A stretch of 64,000 nt of DNA from JARKQH01 sp964631605 (GCA_964631605.1 CAZVYG010000011.1:29647-93646); one strand, 5' to 3'. Counted from the stretch's first letter, positions 33,363-42,910 are shown. The notes: generated by a model not told the origin, from the sequence alone. A program made the numbers and translations.

Positions 33363-35279
33363 ATGAGCCGATCAGCCAGGATTGATCTCATCTTGACAAG
33401 CCCGGGGAAGCCTCTTTGGTCGCTCGGCGGAACCTCTACCTGCGAGCCCACGGCGGCAGCTCTGCATAATTCTCATCGGAGTTGGCTGGAAAGACGCACC
33501 ACTGAAGCTGCGCTCTTCTGGGACCCTTCGCTGGGCCAGCCCCCCGAACACAAAATTCTCAAAGCGCTAGACCAGCCTGGGGACCTTTGGCATGCCGGCC
33601 TCTGCCTGGGCACCCGGGGGCTGCCGGGCACACTAAACTTCGTCCAACCAACGTGGATGTTCAATCGCGATCCATCGTCCGCAATCGAGGCCACCTCCTG
33701 GCGCGTCTCCCTCCGCGCCTGCCTCGTCCGCACCGAAGTGATTCGAAAAATGGGTTTTCTCCGCCCTGAATTCGAGACCCTCGAGGCTGCCGCCCTCGAA
33801 TGGGGCCATCGCCTCCTCCTCAACGGCGTCCTCATGCGACATGTGCCCGGTTTGTTGCCAAACGGACCACCGACCACTGACCACCGACCACTGACCACCG
33901 TCAGTTCGCCGTCGTCCGACTTTCGGCTTTCAGGTTTCAAATCTCATCCCTCAAACGACTCTCAACTCTCAACCCTCAACTCTCAACTGCCTTTCAGCGA
34001 TGAATTGCGCTTCGCCTACTATCGCTTTGGACGCCAGTGGGCCGCCTGGGCCATGTTCCGTGCCCTGATGACGCATTACACCACTCTCCCCATCGCCCTC
34101 CGCGCCTGGCGGGAAGTGATGTCTTCCCCCCGCCCACCCGACCCGCCGCCGCTTCGGGGGTCAGAGATCCGCGGTCAGAAGTCAGGAGTCAGAAGTCAGA
34201 GGCCAGACCCCCAGGTTTCAGGTTTCAGCCCTCATCCCTCTCGGCAATCGTCCTCCGACCTCCGTCCTCCGACCTCTGGCAATTCCGCGCCCCCCGTCCT
34301 CTGTCCTCTGTCTCCCGGCCAGGCCCGCGTCACCGTCCTCATCCCCACCGTTGACCGCTACCCCTACTTACGCGTTCTCCTGGACCAACTCCGGCAACAG
34401 ACTGTTCGTCCCCTCGAAATCATCATTGTTGACCAGACCGCCTCGGAGCGGCGACAGGGTCGCCTGGCCGAGGACTTTCCCGACCTGCCCCTGAAGATCC
34501 TATACCGTGACGCACCCGGCCAGTGCAGCTCTCGCAACGCCGGGCTTCAAACCGCAACTGGCGATCATATTCTGCTACTCGATGACGACGTCGAAGTTCC
34601 ACCTGACCTTATCCAGGCGCATTTGGAAAACCTTCGCAGGCATGGCGCCACGGTTTCTTCCGGTGTTGCCGAGGAAGTCGGGGCGGACCCGCTACTCGAG
34701 GCGGTCCGCTGCATCCGCGCCAGCGACGTCTGCCCCGCCGGCAACACCATGCTGGCGCGCAGCGCGCTGGAACAATCCGGCCTGTTTGACCTTGCTTATG
34801 AAAAAGGCGCACGCGCCGACGGCGACCTCGGGATGCGGCTTTACCTCGCCGGTGAGTTGATGATTCTCAACGGACGGATTCAGGTGCTCCACCATCACGC
34901 GCCTGCCGGCGGTTTGCGCCGATATAACGCCCGGCGGATCACCCGCGCCAGCAGCCGGTCGCGCTTGTCCCATCGCAACCTCGCCAGCCGCACCGAAATG
35001 TATCTTGCCCAACGATATTATTCGGAAAGCCAGGTCACGGAGGCGCTATGGCTGCGCGCCTTCGGCACCTTCAGCCTGCGGGGAAGCGCACTACTCAAAA
35101 CCCTGAAGTGCCTGATTAGCGTCTTCGCACTTCCCCACACGATTCTCGCCATGCGCAAAAACCGGGCATCAGCCAAAGCCATGTTCGCTGAGTGTCCTAA
35201 GATTCCAACACTCGCTCCGCGCCGCCGCACATCCGAATCCGACCTGATGCATTCTGACTCCCGAAGCTCTTTGCACTGA
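33363..35279 (+). CDS. Family 2 glycosyltransferase with two repeat-expanded regions
   Basis: Starting at ATG 33363 (GTG 33312 is an alternative) this is a 638-residue protein. The GT2 catalytic domain lies in the C-terminal half: VTVLIPTVDRYPYLRVLLDQ, EIIIVDQTAS, and the DxD-type motif LLLDDDVEVPPDL. The N-terminal third also looks like a GT-A fragment that ends in a conserved helical part (DELRFAYYRFGRQWAAWAMF), so two modules may be joined. Heptamer arrays are in frame at about 33867-33988 and 34174-34318, on both sides of that helical piece. Together they add about 90 residues of Ser/Pro/Thr-rich sequence. Confidence 0.8.
   Translation: MSRSARIDLILTSPGKPLWSLGGTSTCEPTAAALHNSHRSWLERRTTEAALFWDPSLGQPPEHKILKALDQPGDLWHAGLCLGTRGLPGTLNFVQPTWMFNRDPSSAIEATSWRVSLRACLVRTEVIRKMGFLRPEFETLEAAALEWGHRLLLNGVLMRHVPGLLPNGPPTTDHRPLTTVSSPSSDFRLSGFKSHPSNDSQLSTLNSQLPFSDELRFAYYRFGRQWAAWAMFRALMTHYTTLPIALRAWREVMSSPRPPDPPPLRGSEIRGQKSGVRSQRPDPQVSGFSPHPSRQSSSDLRPPTSGNSAPPVLCPLSPGQARVTVLIPTVDRYPYLRVLLDQLRQQTVRPLEIIIVDQTASERRQGRLAEDFPDLPLKILYRDAPGQCSSRNAGLQTATGDHILLLDDDVEVPPDLIQAHLENLRRHGATVSSGVAEEVGADPLLEAVRCIRASDVCPAGNTMLARSALEQSGLFDLAYEKGARADGDLGMRLYLAGELMILNGRIQVLHHHAPAGGLRRYNARRITRASSRSRLSHRNLASRTEMYLAQRYYSESQVTEALWLRAFGTFSLRGSALLKTLKCLISVFALPHTILAMRKNRASAKAMFAECPKIPTLAPRRRTSESDLMHSDSRSSLH
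33867..33988 (+). repeat. In-frame heptamer arrays, GT2 gene, first cluster
   Basis: CCACCGA alternates with CCACTGA (33867-33900), TTTCAGG/TTTCAAA/TCATCCC follows (about 33926-33950), then CTCAACT repeats four times (33961-33988). The alternation avoids the TGA stop that a pure CCACTGA array would create in every frame. Confidence 0.88.
34174..34318 (+). repeat. In-frame heptamer arrays, GT2 gene, second cluster
   Basis: GTCAGAA/GTCAGGA/GTCAGAG (34174-34201), then TTTCAGG/TCATCCC (about 34211-34240), then CTCCGAC/CTCCGTC and CTCTGTC units to 34318. All are in 7-base register and open in the gene's frame. Confidence 0.88.
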
Positions 35280-35308
35280 GTTCAATGTCAGCTCTCTGAT
35301 CACGCTCA

Positions 35309-35394
35309 CCGACGCACCGACGCAGCGCCCGCTGACTACCGACTACTGATTACTAGCTTGCTCCGTCCTCCGTCCTCTGCCGCCCCGGAGTAAC
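35309..35394 (+). repeat. Composite intergenic repeat module, copy 1
   Basis: Order of parts: GACGCACC units of 8 bases, CTGACTA/CCGACTA/CTGATTA heptamers, then TGCTCCGTCCTCCGTCCTCT. The same order recurs at 36945 and 39330. It fills most of the 176-base gap before the CapK-like gene. Confidence 0.75.
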
Positions 35395-35455
35395 ATGGTC
35401 CTTCTCCGGCTGATGCAAAGTGTTGACCCTGGCCAACGAGTGAGGGGCTGAACCG

Positions 35456-36871
35456 ATGGGAAAACTGGATTCTTTCTACCGGCGTTTGCCCGTGTGGGGC
35501 CAGCATGCCGCCGTGAGCGCTTACGGCCTCTACTGGCATTGGCTTCGGTTTGGCCTGGGTTATCAAGCGCAGGTCAATGCCTACCGGGAAAGAGAGAAAA
35601 ACCTTGGCCCCGCGGATTGGCAAAAGTGGCAACAGGGGCGTTTGCGGCATGTCTTGTCCATCGCTGTCAATTCGGTTCCTTTTTATCAGGAGACTTGGAC
35701 CGAGGGGCAAAGAAGAGCTGCATTAGCCGGAAAACTAGTCGAACTTCCTTTGCTGGAGAAGCAAACCCTGCGAGGCGATCCGACACGTTTGTTACGCCGC
35801 GATCTCAAACCCCTCTACCCATTGAAGTTTCACACCAGCGGAACAACGGGTACCCCCGTCACCAGTTTCTGGACCATGGCGGAATTCCGCGAGTCGCAGG
35901 CGTTCCATGAAGTTCGCGGGGCGAATTGGGCCGGGGTCTCTTTCTCGATGCCGCGCGCAACCTTCTCGGGCCGGATGGTGGAGCCGGAACCGGACAGCCC
36001 CGGACCTTATTACCGCTTTAATCGCGTGGAGCGGCAGGTGTATTGTTCAGCCTTTCACCTCAACGCCAAAACTGCCAGCCGGTATCTTGACGCCTGGAAG
36101 CGGCATCGCGTTGAGTGGCTCACCGGCTATGCCGTCTCCTATTTCCTGCTGGCTCAGTTCATCCTCGAGCAGGGGCTGACTCCCCCTCCACTTCGGGCCT
36201 TGATTACCACCAGCGAGAAAGTAACGCCCCACATGAAGCAGGTGATGGAGAAGGCCTATCGGTGCAAGGTGTTCGAGGAATACAACAACGTTGAAAATGT
36301 TTTTTTCGCCAATGACTGCGAGCAAGGCCGCCTCCATGTAAGCCCCGATGTCGGCATCATCGAGATCCTGCGCCCGGATGGAACTCCTTGCGGGCCGGGT
36401 GAGGTGGGCGAAGTCGTGGCTACTTGTCTGTTCCGTACCTATCAGCCTTTCATCCGCTACCGCATCGGCGATTGCGCAGCCTGGGACCCGGAGCCCTGCC
36501 CTTGCGGCCGCCCCATGCCTGTAATCAAAGAAGTCGTCGGGAGAATTGAGGATGTTGTGATCGGCCCGGATGGCCGTCAGTTGGTGCGCTTCCACGGTAT
36601 TTTCGTTAACCAGCCTCACATAAAACAGGGACAGATTATCCAAGAGGCCCTCAATTCCATTCGGGTCAAAGTCGTGCCTGCTCCGGGTTTTGGCCCGCAC
36701 GACATCCAGGACGTGACGGCCCGCATTCAGCAGCGCCTGGGTGCGCAGGTGAAGGTTGCGGTTGAATCAGTGGATCATATCCCAGTGGCCAAGTCCGGGA
36801 AATTCAAAGCCGTCGTGTCCCTCTTAAAAGACAAACAAGCACTGAAGGCCGGCAATGTAGGCGGCTTCTGA
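35456..36871 (+). CDS. CapK/PaaK-like adenylate-forming enzyme
   Basis: A 471-residue ANL-superfamily protein of the phenylacetate-CoA-ligase/CapK branch. The ATP loop is HTSGTTGTPVTSFW, and the downstream motif YRIGDCAAWDPEPCPCGRP is typical of the family. It ends with a small C-terminal domain in which the AMP-lysine would be in VAKSGKFKAVV. CapK homologues occur in many capsule loci, where the acid they activate is usually unknown; a modification of the polymer by an activated carboxylate is likely. The start is preceded by GAGGGG. The flanking gaps hold composite repeat modules. Confidence 0.85.
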   Translation: MGKLDSFYRRLPVWGQHAAVSAYGLYWHWLRFGLGYQAQVNAYREREKNLGPADWQKWQQGRLRHVLSIAVNSVPFYQETWTEGQRRAALAGKLVELPLLEKQTLRGDPTRLLRRDLKPLYPLKFHTSGTTGTPVTSFWTMAEFRESQAFHEVRGANWAGVSFSMPRATFSGRMVEPEPDSPGPYYRFNRVERQVYCSAFHLNAKTASRYLDAWKRHRVEWLTGYAVSYFLLAQFILEQGLTPPPLRALITTSEKVTPHMKQVMEKAYRCKVFEEYNNVENVFFANDCEQGRLHVSPDVGIIEILRPDGTPCGPGEVGEVVATCLFRTYQPFIRYRIGDCAAWDPEPCPCGRPMPVIKEVVGRIEDVVIGPDGRQLVRFHGIFVNQPHIKQGQIIQEALNSIRVKVVPAPGFGPHDIQDVTARIQQRLGAQVKVAVESVDHIPVAKSGKFKAVVSLLKDKQALKAGNVGGF

Positions 36872-36912
36872 GTCCTTGGCCCCCTGACGACTAATGGCTG
36901 GTGACTGATCTC

Positions 36913-37070
36913 GGCTTTCTGCTTTCTCACTTTGAGCTTTCGGATCACGCCTACTGACGCACCGACACACTGCGCACCGCCAACTGATTACCGATCATTG
37001 ATTACCACCGTGCTCCGTCCTCCATCCTCTGTCGTTCGTGGTCAGTAGTCCGTAATAGTTATTAGTCCCT
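36913..37070 (+). repeat. Composite intergenic repeat module, copy 2
   Basis: CTTTCTG-type heptamers (36913-36942) precede the composite module: TGACGCAC 8-base units, CTGATTA/CCGATCA/TTGATTA heptamers, GTGCTCCGTCCTCCATCCTC, then GGTCAGTAGTCCGTAATAGT. It ends just before the next gene. Confidence 0.75.
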
Positions 37071-37076
37071 AACCCC

Positions 37077-38195
37077 TTGCACATCATGCACGTGATTGAC
37101 GGCCTCCCCGTGGGGGGCGCTGAGCGCATGCTGGTGGACATTGCTAATGCCACCACGGACACGGGGCACCGAGTCTCTGTGTGTGTCACAAGATCCTGCC
37201 TGGACCTGGCCGGCGGTCTGAGACCCGGCATCCCAGTGCACACCCTGAGCCGATCCCGGCGCTTCGAGCTAGGGCCTCTGCGCCGGTTTGCCCGGCTCCT
37301 CCGGGACACGCAGGTGGACCTCCTGCACGCCCACAGCCGCTCCACGTTCTCCCTGCTGGCGTTGATGAGCGTGCTGGGTTGGCTGCGTGTTCCCGTGGTG
37401 CTGCACGATCATTACGGCAGCATCGAGACAGACACGTCCGTTCCCCTCTGGTTCAAGTTCGCCGGGCGTTTCCTTCTGAACCAGTACGTGGGAGTTTACG
37501 AAAAGCTGGGACAGTGGGCGGAAGCCGCCGGGGTTCCGAAACAAAAGATCGCTGTTATCGGTAACGCCCTCGACCTTTCCCGCCTGGAGAAAGTGGAGAA
37601 ACTGGACCTTCGAACAGCTTTTGGACTCAATGCCAGCGGCCCGGTCGGGGTCGTGGTGGCAGGAATCCGCCCCGACAAGGGCATTGACACGCTGCTGCAG
37701 GCGCTGGCTTTGCGCCCGTTATCGCGGGCCATCAAGGTCTTGGTAATCGGCGGCGCATCGGACCGGGATTATGCCGAACGCTGCCGGCAGTTATGCCTGT
37801 CGCTCGGCCTGGACAAGACGGTTGTGTTCGCGGGAAAACGAGCGGATGTGCCGGCCATTCTCAAAGGTGCTGATTTTGCGTTGATGCCGTCCCGTTCTGA
37901 ATCAGGTCCGCTGGTCCTGATCGAGTATATGATCGCCGGGCTCCCCTTCGTTTCAACGCTAGTTGGAGATATCGCCAGACTTGCGAATCGTGAGGGTTTG
38001 GAGGAGTTCGTGGCTGCGGATGATCCGGTGGCGTTCCGGGAGGCGCTGGATCGCCTCCTGGCGCTCTCGCCAGCGAATTGGCAATCCAGGGTGGAGCGTG
38101 GACGGCGCATCGCCGCGGACCGATTTGATATCCGCAAGGTTATGGCCCCTTGGTACGAAGTGTACGGGAGGGTTCTGGCTCGCGCGCGGCCATGA
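37077..38195 (+). CDS. Family 4 glycosyltransferase
   Basis: A 372-residue GT4 enzyme. The N-terminus HVIDGLPVGGAERMLVDIAN is a textbook start of this family, followed by LLHAHSRSTFSLLAL. The C-terminal half has VVVAGIRPDKGIDTLLQAL and the E-x7-E region PSRSESGPLVLIEYMIAGLP. TTG 37077 is taken as the start because ATG 37086 would leave only one residue before the first conserved His-Val-Ile; neither has a strong ribosome site. The stop overlaps the next ATG. Sugar specificity unknown. Confidence 0.88.
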   Translation: MHIMHVIDGLPVGGAERMLVDIANATTDTGHRVSVCVTRSCLDLAGGLRPGIPVHTLSRSRRFELGPLRRFARLLRDTQVDLLHAHSRSTFSLLALMSVLGWLRVPVVLHDHYGSIETDTSVPLWFKFAGRFLLNQYVGVYEKLGQWAEAAGVPKQKIAVIGNALDLSRLEKVEKLDLRTAFGLNASGPVGVVVAGIRPDKGIDTLLQALALRPLSRAIKVLVIGGASDRDYAERCRQLCLSLGLDKTVVFAGKRADVPAILKGADFALMPSRSESGPLVLIEYMIAGLPFVSTLVGDIARLANREGLEEFVAADDPVAFREALDRLLALSPANWQSRVERGRRIAADRFDIRKVMAPWYEVYGRVLARARP

Positions 38196-39349
38196 GACTG
38201 TTGATTATCTCGAATATGCCCCACTATCAGCGGGATGGTCAGGTGGTCGGTTGGGGTCCAACTGTTCGGGAGATCAATCACTTAGCGCAGTTGTTTGACT
38301 CCATTGGTCATATCGGTTGTTTGCACGAGGGCACCGCCCCGCCGAATGCACTGCCTTATTCAACCAATCGCCTCCGCTTCATCCCCCTGCCACCAGCAGG
38401 CGGTACGAGCCTGCCGGAGAAACTGGCCATCCTTGCACACTTTCTCCGATACGCCCGCACTATCTTGCGTGAATTGCCCGGATGCGATGTCGTTCATGTC
38501 CGCTGTCCCGCCAACATCTGCCTCTTGGCCATCGTCATGCTGGCTTTCTGCCGAAAACCCAAACGCCGCTGGATCAAGTTTGCGACCAATTGGAACCCCA
38601 GCAGGAATGAGGCGTGGTCCAGCACTTTCCAAAGATGGTGGCTGCGGCGGGGTTGGGCGAGGGCCTGGGTTACCGTCAACGGCGAGTATTCCGGCCAACC
38701 TGCTCATGTTCGCCCGTTCCTCAACCCCTGCCTTGACGATGCGGAGCTGACGCAGGCTCGGCTTCTCACCGCCCGGAAACCAGCTCTGAACCCGCTGCGC
38801 CTGCTCTTCGTCGGAACTCTGGATCCGAACAAGGGCGTGCTCCGCGCACTGGAAATCGTCCGCCTCGTCCGCGCCCACGGCGCGGATGTGCGATTCGAAG
38901 TGGTCGGCAACGGTGTAGAACGCTTGGCGCTCGAGCGCGAGATTGCCGAATGGGGGATGGCGGAGGCGGTCACCCTTCACGGCTGGTTGCCCCGGACCGC
39001 CCTGGGCGAAATTTACGCCCGCAACCATCTTATTCTCCTGACCTCGGAGTCGGAAGGCTGGCCCAAGGTGCTCAGCGAGGCGATGGCGTATGGCGTCGTG
39101 CCCGTCGCCAGTGCCATCAGTTGCATCCCGGATTACTTGACGAAGTTCCACGTCGGCCGTGCCGTTCCCTGGTCGGACCTGCCCGCGTTCGCCCAGGCCG
39201 CGCTGGCATACGCCCGCGCCCCCGGCACCTGGCAAACCGAGTCGTCGCGCGCCATGGCCGCCGCCGGACAATTCTCCTACTCCAACTACCTCAACCAGGT
39301 CCGCGAGTTGTTGAATCTGCCACCGTCCACCGACGCACCGGCACACTGA
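38192..39349 (+). CDS. Family 4 glycosyltransferase
   Basis: A 385-residue GT4 enzyme, translationally coupled to the previous gene by ATGA. Features are the first strand MRLLIISNMPHY, LLFVGTLDPNKGVLRALEIV, the turn region VTLHGWLPRTALGEIYA, and the E-x7-E motif LLTSESEGWPKVLSEAMAYG. The last ten codons, including the stop codon, lie in a composite repeat module that continues into the start of the next gene. The C-terminal tail therefore looks newly made from repeat DNA. Confidence 0.88.
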   Translation: MRLLIISNMPHYQRDGQVVGWGPTVREINHLAQLFDSIGHIGCLHEGTAPPNALPYSTNRLRFIPLPPAGGTSLPEKLAILAHFLRYARTILRELPGCDVVHVRCPANICLLAIVMLAFCRKPKRRWIKFATNWNPSRNEAWSSTFQRWWLRRGWARAWVTVNGEYSGQPAHVRPFLNPCLDDAELTQARLLTARKPALNPLRLLFVGTLDPNKGVLRALEIVRLVRAHGADVRFEVVGNGVERLALEREIAEWGMAEAVTLHGWLPRTALGEIYARNHLILLTSESEGWPKVLSEAMAYGVVPVASAISCIPDYLTKFHVGRAVPWSDLPAFAQAALAYARAPGTWQTESSRAMAAAGQFSYSNYLNQVRELLNLPPSTDAPAH

Positions 39350-39454
39350 CGCACCGCCCATTGGTTACCGATTACTGACTACCACCGTGCTCCGTCCTCC
39401 GTCTTCGGCCCTCCCTCCTACGACCCGCCGTGGTCCACAGTCCGTAGTCTGCGG
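39325..39454 (+). repeat. Composite repeat module, copy 3, spanning a gene junction
   Basis: CCGTCCACCGACGCACCGGC opens the module, then TTGGTTA/CCGATTA/CTGACTA heptamers, then GTGCTCCGTCCTCCGTCTTC and AGTCCGTAGTCTGCGGTCGC. It supplies the stop of one gene and the GTG start and first codons of the next. Confidence 0.8.
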
Positions 39455-40922
39455 TCGCTCTTCGCAGCCAGGCAGGGCACTCTCGTCGAGGGGGCAATCC
39501 CCGGCCGCCTCCAGACGCGCCTCAGACAAGATCCCCGGCTGGGCCCTGCTGGCCTGCCTTCTCCTTTTTCACGCCGCGCTTGGGTTCGTGCCCCGGGGCG
39601 GTCTCCCTGCCCTAGGTTATGCCCTCGGGGTCCCGGCGGCCGCCCTCGCCGTGGCGCTCTGCCGAGGCGAGCCCCGCTGGGCCTTATGCGCAGCGGCTTA
39701 TGTCACCAGCGCCGAGATGTTCTGGCGGATGAGCAAGGCTGGAGTCTTTCATGAATTCGGAAAATATGTCATTTGCCTCGTCCTCCTGGTCGGCCTGCTC
39801 CGTCAGGGCCGCACCCGGCTTCCAGCCGCGCCAATGGCCTATTTCTGTCTGCTGCTTCCCGGTGCTCTGATGACTCTCCTGTCCTTTGAGTGGTACACCA
39901 GTCGCCGCTTAGTCAGTCAGAACCTGTCCGGCCCATTCGCCTTGTTGGCGTGCGCCACCTATTGTCGCTACATTGTGCTTCGGCGTTCTCATCTCATCAC
40001 AATGATGATCGCTTTGGTTCTGCCGCTGATCGCCGTCGCCATGTACGCCGCCCGGAGCATTGCCACCTATGACGCTGAGTGGGGCTTGGAATCCAATACT
40101 GTCGGGAGCGGCGGCTCCGCGGCCAACCAGGTTTCTGCTATGCTGGGGATGGGCGCATTCGCAGCCTTGGCCGTCATCGTTCTGAGCCGGCCCCTATGGC
40201 TGCGGCTGTGTTCCGGCGGCTTGCTGCTGTGGTTCCTGGGCCAGGCCGCGCTGACTTTTTCCCGCACGGGGGTGTACCTGGTGCTCCTCAGTTCCGTGGC
40301 TCTCGGGGCTTTTCTCCTCCGCGAGCGAAACACCCGAATGAAATTTCTGGCGGCTGCGGTTGTGGGGGGGCTCATGGGGGTCTTCGTTGTCTACCCGATG
40401 CTGCAAAATGTAACCGCTGGCAAACTTTCCGAGCGTTTCTCCCAAACAGATCTCTCCAACCGTTCAGAAATCGCCGCCGCCGATATCGAAATCTGGAGGG
40501 ATCATTTGCTGTTTGGCGTGGGGGTCGGCCAAGCCAATTTCGCTCGGGGGACTTTTGGGCTCGAACGTGTCAATGCCCACACGGAATACACCCGCCTGCT
40601 GGCCGAGCATGGTTTGCTGGGGACGGCTGCCCTTTGCATTTTGTTCGTTTTTATTGGAATAAGCTTTCTGCGACAGCAAAGGACTGGCAGAGCATTTGCC
40701 GTCGGCTTCCTGATTTGGGCATTGGCCTTCATGGCCGTCTCGGCCATGCGCCTGGCCGCGCCTTCGTTCCTGATTGGGTTGTCACTCGCCGGATTGGCTC
40801 TGGATCCGGCTCGAAAGAGAATGGGGCCAAGAGTATGGCGGGTTGGGTTTCGCACTCTTGAAAGTGGGCTATCTGCCCGGCGCGGTTGGCGGAAACATGT
40901 GCCGGGAGGTTTCATCCAGTGA
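39387..40922 (+). CDS. O-antigen ligase/polymerase family membrane protein (Wzy/WaaL-like)
   Basis: A 511-residue protein with roughly ten or more hydrophobic helices. The Wzy_C domain (about residues 265-430) contains the signature VNAHTEYTRLLAEHGLLG, which carries the conserved His and acidic loop residues, and GVGVGQANFARG. With the Wzx-like flippase at 25097 it would polymerise the flipped repeat units in the periplasm. The first ~45 residues before the first helix (GWALLACLLLFHAALGF) are low-complexity and largely repeat-encoded. The GTG at 39387 is the only reasonable long start; translation could also begin further in. The stop overlaps the next GTG (GTGA). Confidence 0.88.
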   Translation: MLRPPSSALPPTTRRGPQSVVCGRSSQPGRALSSRGQSPAASRRASDKIPGWALLACLLLFHAALGFVPRGGLPALGYALGVPAAALAVALCRGEPRWALCAAAYVTSAEMFWRMSKAGVFHEFGKYVICLVLLVGLLRQGRTRLPAAPMAYFCLLLPGALMTLLSFEWYTSRRLVSQNLSGPFALLACATYCRYIVLRRSHLITMMIALVLPLIAVAMYAARSIATYDAEWGLESNTVGSGGSAANQVSAMLGMGAFAALAVIVLSRPLWLRLCSGGLLLWFLGQAALTFSRTGVYLVLLSSVALGAFLLRERNTRMKFLAAAVVGGLMGVFVVYPMLQNVTAGKLSERFSQTDLSNRSEIAAADIEIWRDHLLFGVGVGQANFARGTFGLERVNAHTEYTRLLAEHGLLGTAALCILFVFIGISFLRQQRTGRAFAVGFLIWALAFMAVSAMRLAAPSFLIGLSLAGLALDPARKRMGPRVWRVGFRTLESGLSARRGWRKHVPGGFIQ

Positions 40923-42163
40923 AATTGGCTCTGTTTACCAATCAGTTTCCGGCGCGATTGAACACCTTTTTCGCTCGAGACGTAAGAGCGCTGCTTGACC
41001 ACGGATTTGAGGTCGAGGTCTTCCCCATCTATCCGGAGGACCCGGCTCTCTGGGCCTGTGTCCCTGACTTCCTGGGACCGGAAAAACTGCCGCCGCACGT
41101 GGTCCATCACTGCAACCTCGGAATGCTTGGCGGTCTCCGAAGCATCTTGGATTCCTTGCGGTACCCGCCGTTCGCCTGGGAGTCCGCGCGCGTGCTGGCT
41201 TCCGCCCTCGAATATGGCCCAGCGCCCGTTATCAAGAGTGCCTATGCCGCCCTCAAGGCATTTCGTTGGCGTCAAGAGAGCCCTGTGAACTTCGATTTTG
41301 TGCTCTCGTACTGGGGCAATTTCTCGGCCACTGCGGCCTACCTGTTTCATCGCCTCTCCCGCTCGCGGGCCGGTTTTGGCTTCTACCTCCACGCGGGAGT
41401 TGACCTTTACCGGGACCAGGTCTTTCTGCGCGAGAAGTTGCGCTATGCGGATGTGGTGTTTGTGGTTTGCGAATTCAACCGGCAATTCATCCGCCAGCTC
41501 TACCCGCAGGACTTTGATGCGCTCAATCCCAAAATTCGACTTCACCATCTCGGTGTGGACCTGGAGGAGTTGGCATTCGTGGACACCGGTCGCGAGCCCG
41601 CGACCTTGCTGGGGGTCGGGACACATCACTGGCGCAAAGGGTTCGATTATGTCGTTCGCGCGGCTGCGAAAATCAAGTCGGCTGGAACCCCGGTCAAGCT
41701 TCGGCTGATCGGCGAGGGCCCCGAAACTCCCCGGCTGCGGCGGCTGGCTCAGGAACTTGGCATTGCTCAAGACGTTGTTTTTGAAGGGTGGCTGCAGTTC
41801 GAGGCGGTGGCCGACAAGATGCGACGTGCCACCGTCCTCGTGCATGCCCCCCCGGATCTGGGTGATGCCGTGCCTACCGTCATCAAGGAAGCCATGGCTG
41901 TCGGCCTGCCGGTGGTCGCCACCTCCGTCGCGGGCACCCCGGAACTCCTTGATTGCGGGCGTTGCGGCTTTCTTGTGCCACCACGAGATGTGGAAGCACT
42001 GGGACTTGCTGTAAAGCAACTTCTTGAAAACGCTTCGTTGCGAGCTGAGCTTTCACGGCGAGCTCGTGCTTTTGCTGAGAGGATGTTTAATCAAGCAGTA
42101 AACGGCGCTCAATTAGCCGAAACCTTTCAAGCGGTACGGCGGGCTTCTGCTCCGCGTTGCTGA
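40919..42163 (+). CDS. Family 4 glycosyltransferase
   Basis: A 414-residue enzyme of the colanic-acid WcaL-like type. It opens with KLALFTNQFPARLNTFFARD and contains FYLHAGVDLYRDQVFLREKL, VGTHHWRKGFDYVVRAAA and the E-x7-E-like HAPPDLGDAVPTVIKEAMAV. GTG 40919 is chosen because a GGGAGG lies 9 bases upstream and it overlaps the polymerase stop. The ATG at 40886 would add residues encoded by the end of the previous gene. Probably one of the later sugar transfers of the repeat unit. Confidence 0.9.
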   Translation: MKLALFTNQFPARLNTFFARDVRALLDHGFEVEVFPIYPEDPALWACVPDFLGPEKLPPHVVHHCNLGMLGGLRSILDSLRYPPFAWESARVLASALEYGPAPVIKSAYAALKAFRWRQESPVNFDFVLSYWGNFSATAAYLFHRLSRSRAGFGFYLHAGVDLYRDQVFLREKLRYADVVFVVCEFNRQFIRQLYPQDFDALNPKIRLHHLGVDLEELAFVDTGREPATLLGVGTHHWRKGFDYVVRAAAKIKSAGTPVKLRLIGEGPETPRLRRLAQELGIAQDVVFEGWLQFEAVADKMRRATVLVHAPPDLGDAVPTVIKEAMAVGLPVVATSVAGTPELLDCGRCGFLVPPRDVEALGLAVKQLLENASLRAELSRRARAFAERMFNQAVNGAQLAETFQAVRRASAPRC

Positions 42164-42225
42164 TGAATCGAAGGGCAAGTCCCCAATCCGTGCTTTCATT
42201 CTGACCCGACAAATTATACCCGAAC

Positions 42226-42876
42226 ATGTGTTCCGCCAATAACCAAGCTCTAAAGGTGGTAGTGGGGCCCATCGCTCGAGATAGTCTCCCCAAAGTGGTT
42301 GAGATACACAGGGAAGCCTTCCCCGAAGGCGCTATCACCAGATTGGGGGCAGAAGCCGTGCGCCGTTATTATGATTGGCAGTTCGTCGGCCCCCACGACG
42401 CCCACTTCCTGGGGGCTTGGCTCGGGGAGGAGTTCGTGGGGTTTTGCTTCTGTGGTCAGTTTCGTGAAGCGCTGCGAGGTTTTCTTGCCCGAAATCGGTA
42501 TTTTTTGGCTGGCTGCCTACTGCTAAGACCTTGGCTGCTGAGTCACGCGGAGATTCGATCCGCGGTCGTTTCTGCTGTCCGCCGCCTGATAGCGCGCGAT
42601 ACTTCCAAGGAGGTTCTAACCGCGGATTCTCCTGCAGATGAGCAGCAGGATTTCGGTATTCTGTCGATAGCGGTTGCCGCTCGATGCCGCCGATTAGGTG
42701 TGGGGGCAAAGTTGATGGAAGAGGCTGAGACGATTGCCAGGTCCAAAGGATTCGATGCCATAGGCCTCACAGTTCATCCTGACAATACTCCGGCTGTCCG
42801 CTTTTACGAAAAGCTAGGCTGGACGCGCGTGACGCGAAACGGCTCTTGGCAGGGAAGGATGACTAGGCGTTTTTAG
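42226..42876 (+). CDS. GNAT-family acetyltransferase
   Basis: A 216-residue GNAT protein. The acetyl-CoA loop is ILSIAVAARCRRLGVGAKLM, followed by the usual C-terminal element IGLTVHPDNTPAVRFYEKLGW. The first half (VEIHREAFPEGAITRLGAEA) resembles that of the GNAT protein at 54748, so the two may be paralogues with similar acceptors. In a sugar locus it would acylate an amino sugar or a lipid-linked intermediate. It starts 62 bases after the glycosyltransferase. Confidence 0.82.
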   Translation: MCSANNQALKVVVGPIARDSLPKVVEIHREAFPEGAITRLGAEAVRRYYDWQFVGPHDAHFLGAWLGEEFVGFCFCGQFREALRGFLARNRYFLAGCLLLRPWLLSHAEIRSAVVSAVRRLIARDTSKEVLTADSPADEQQDFGILSIAVAARCRRLGVGAKLMEEAETIARSKGFDAIGLTVHPDNTPAVRFYEKLGWTRVTRNGSWQGRMTRRF

Positions 42877-42910
42877 CTTGGCTTGATTTCCAAATGATGT
42901 TCATTTCAGC

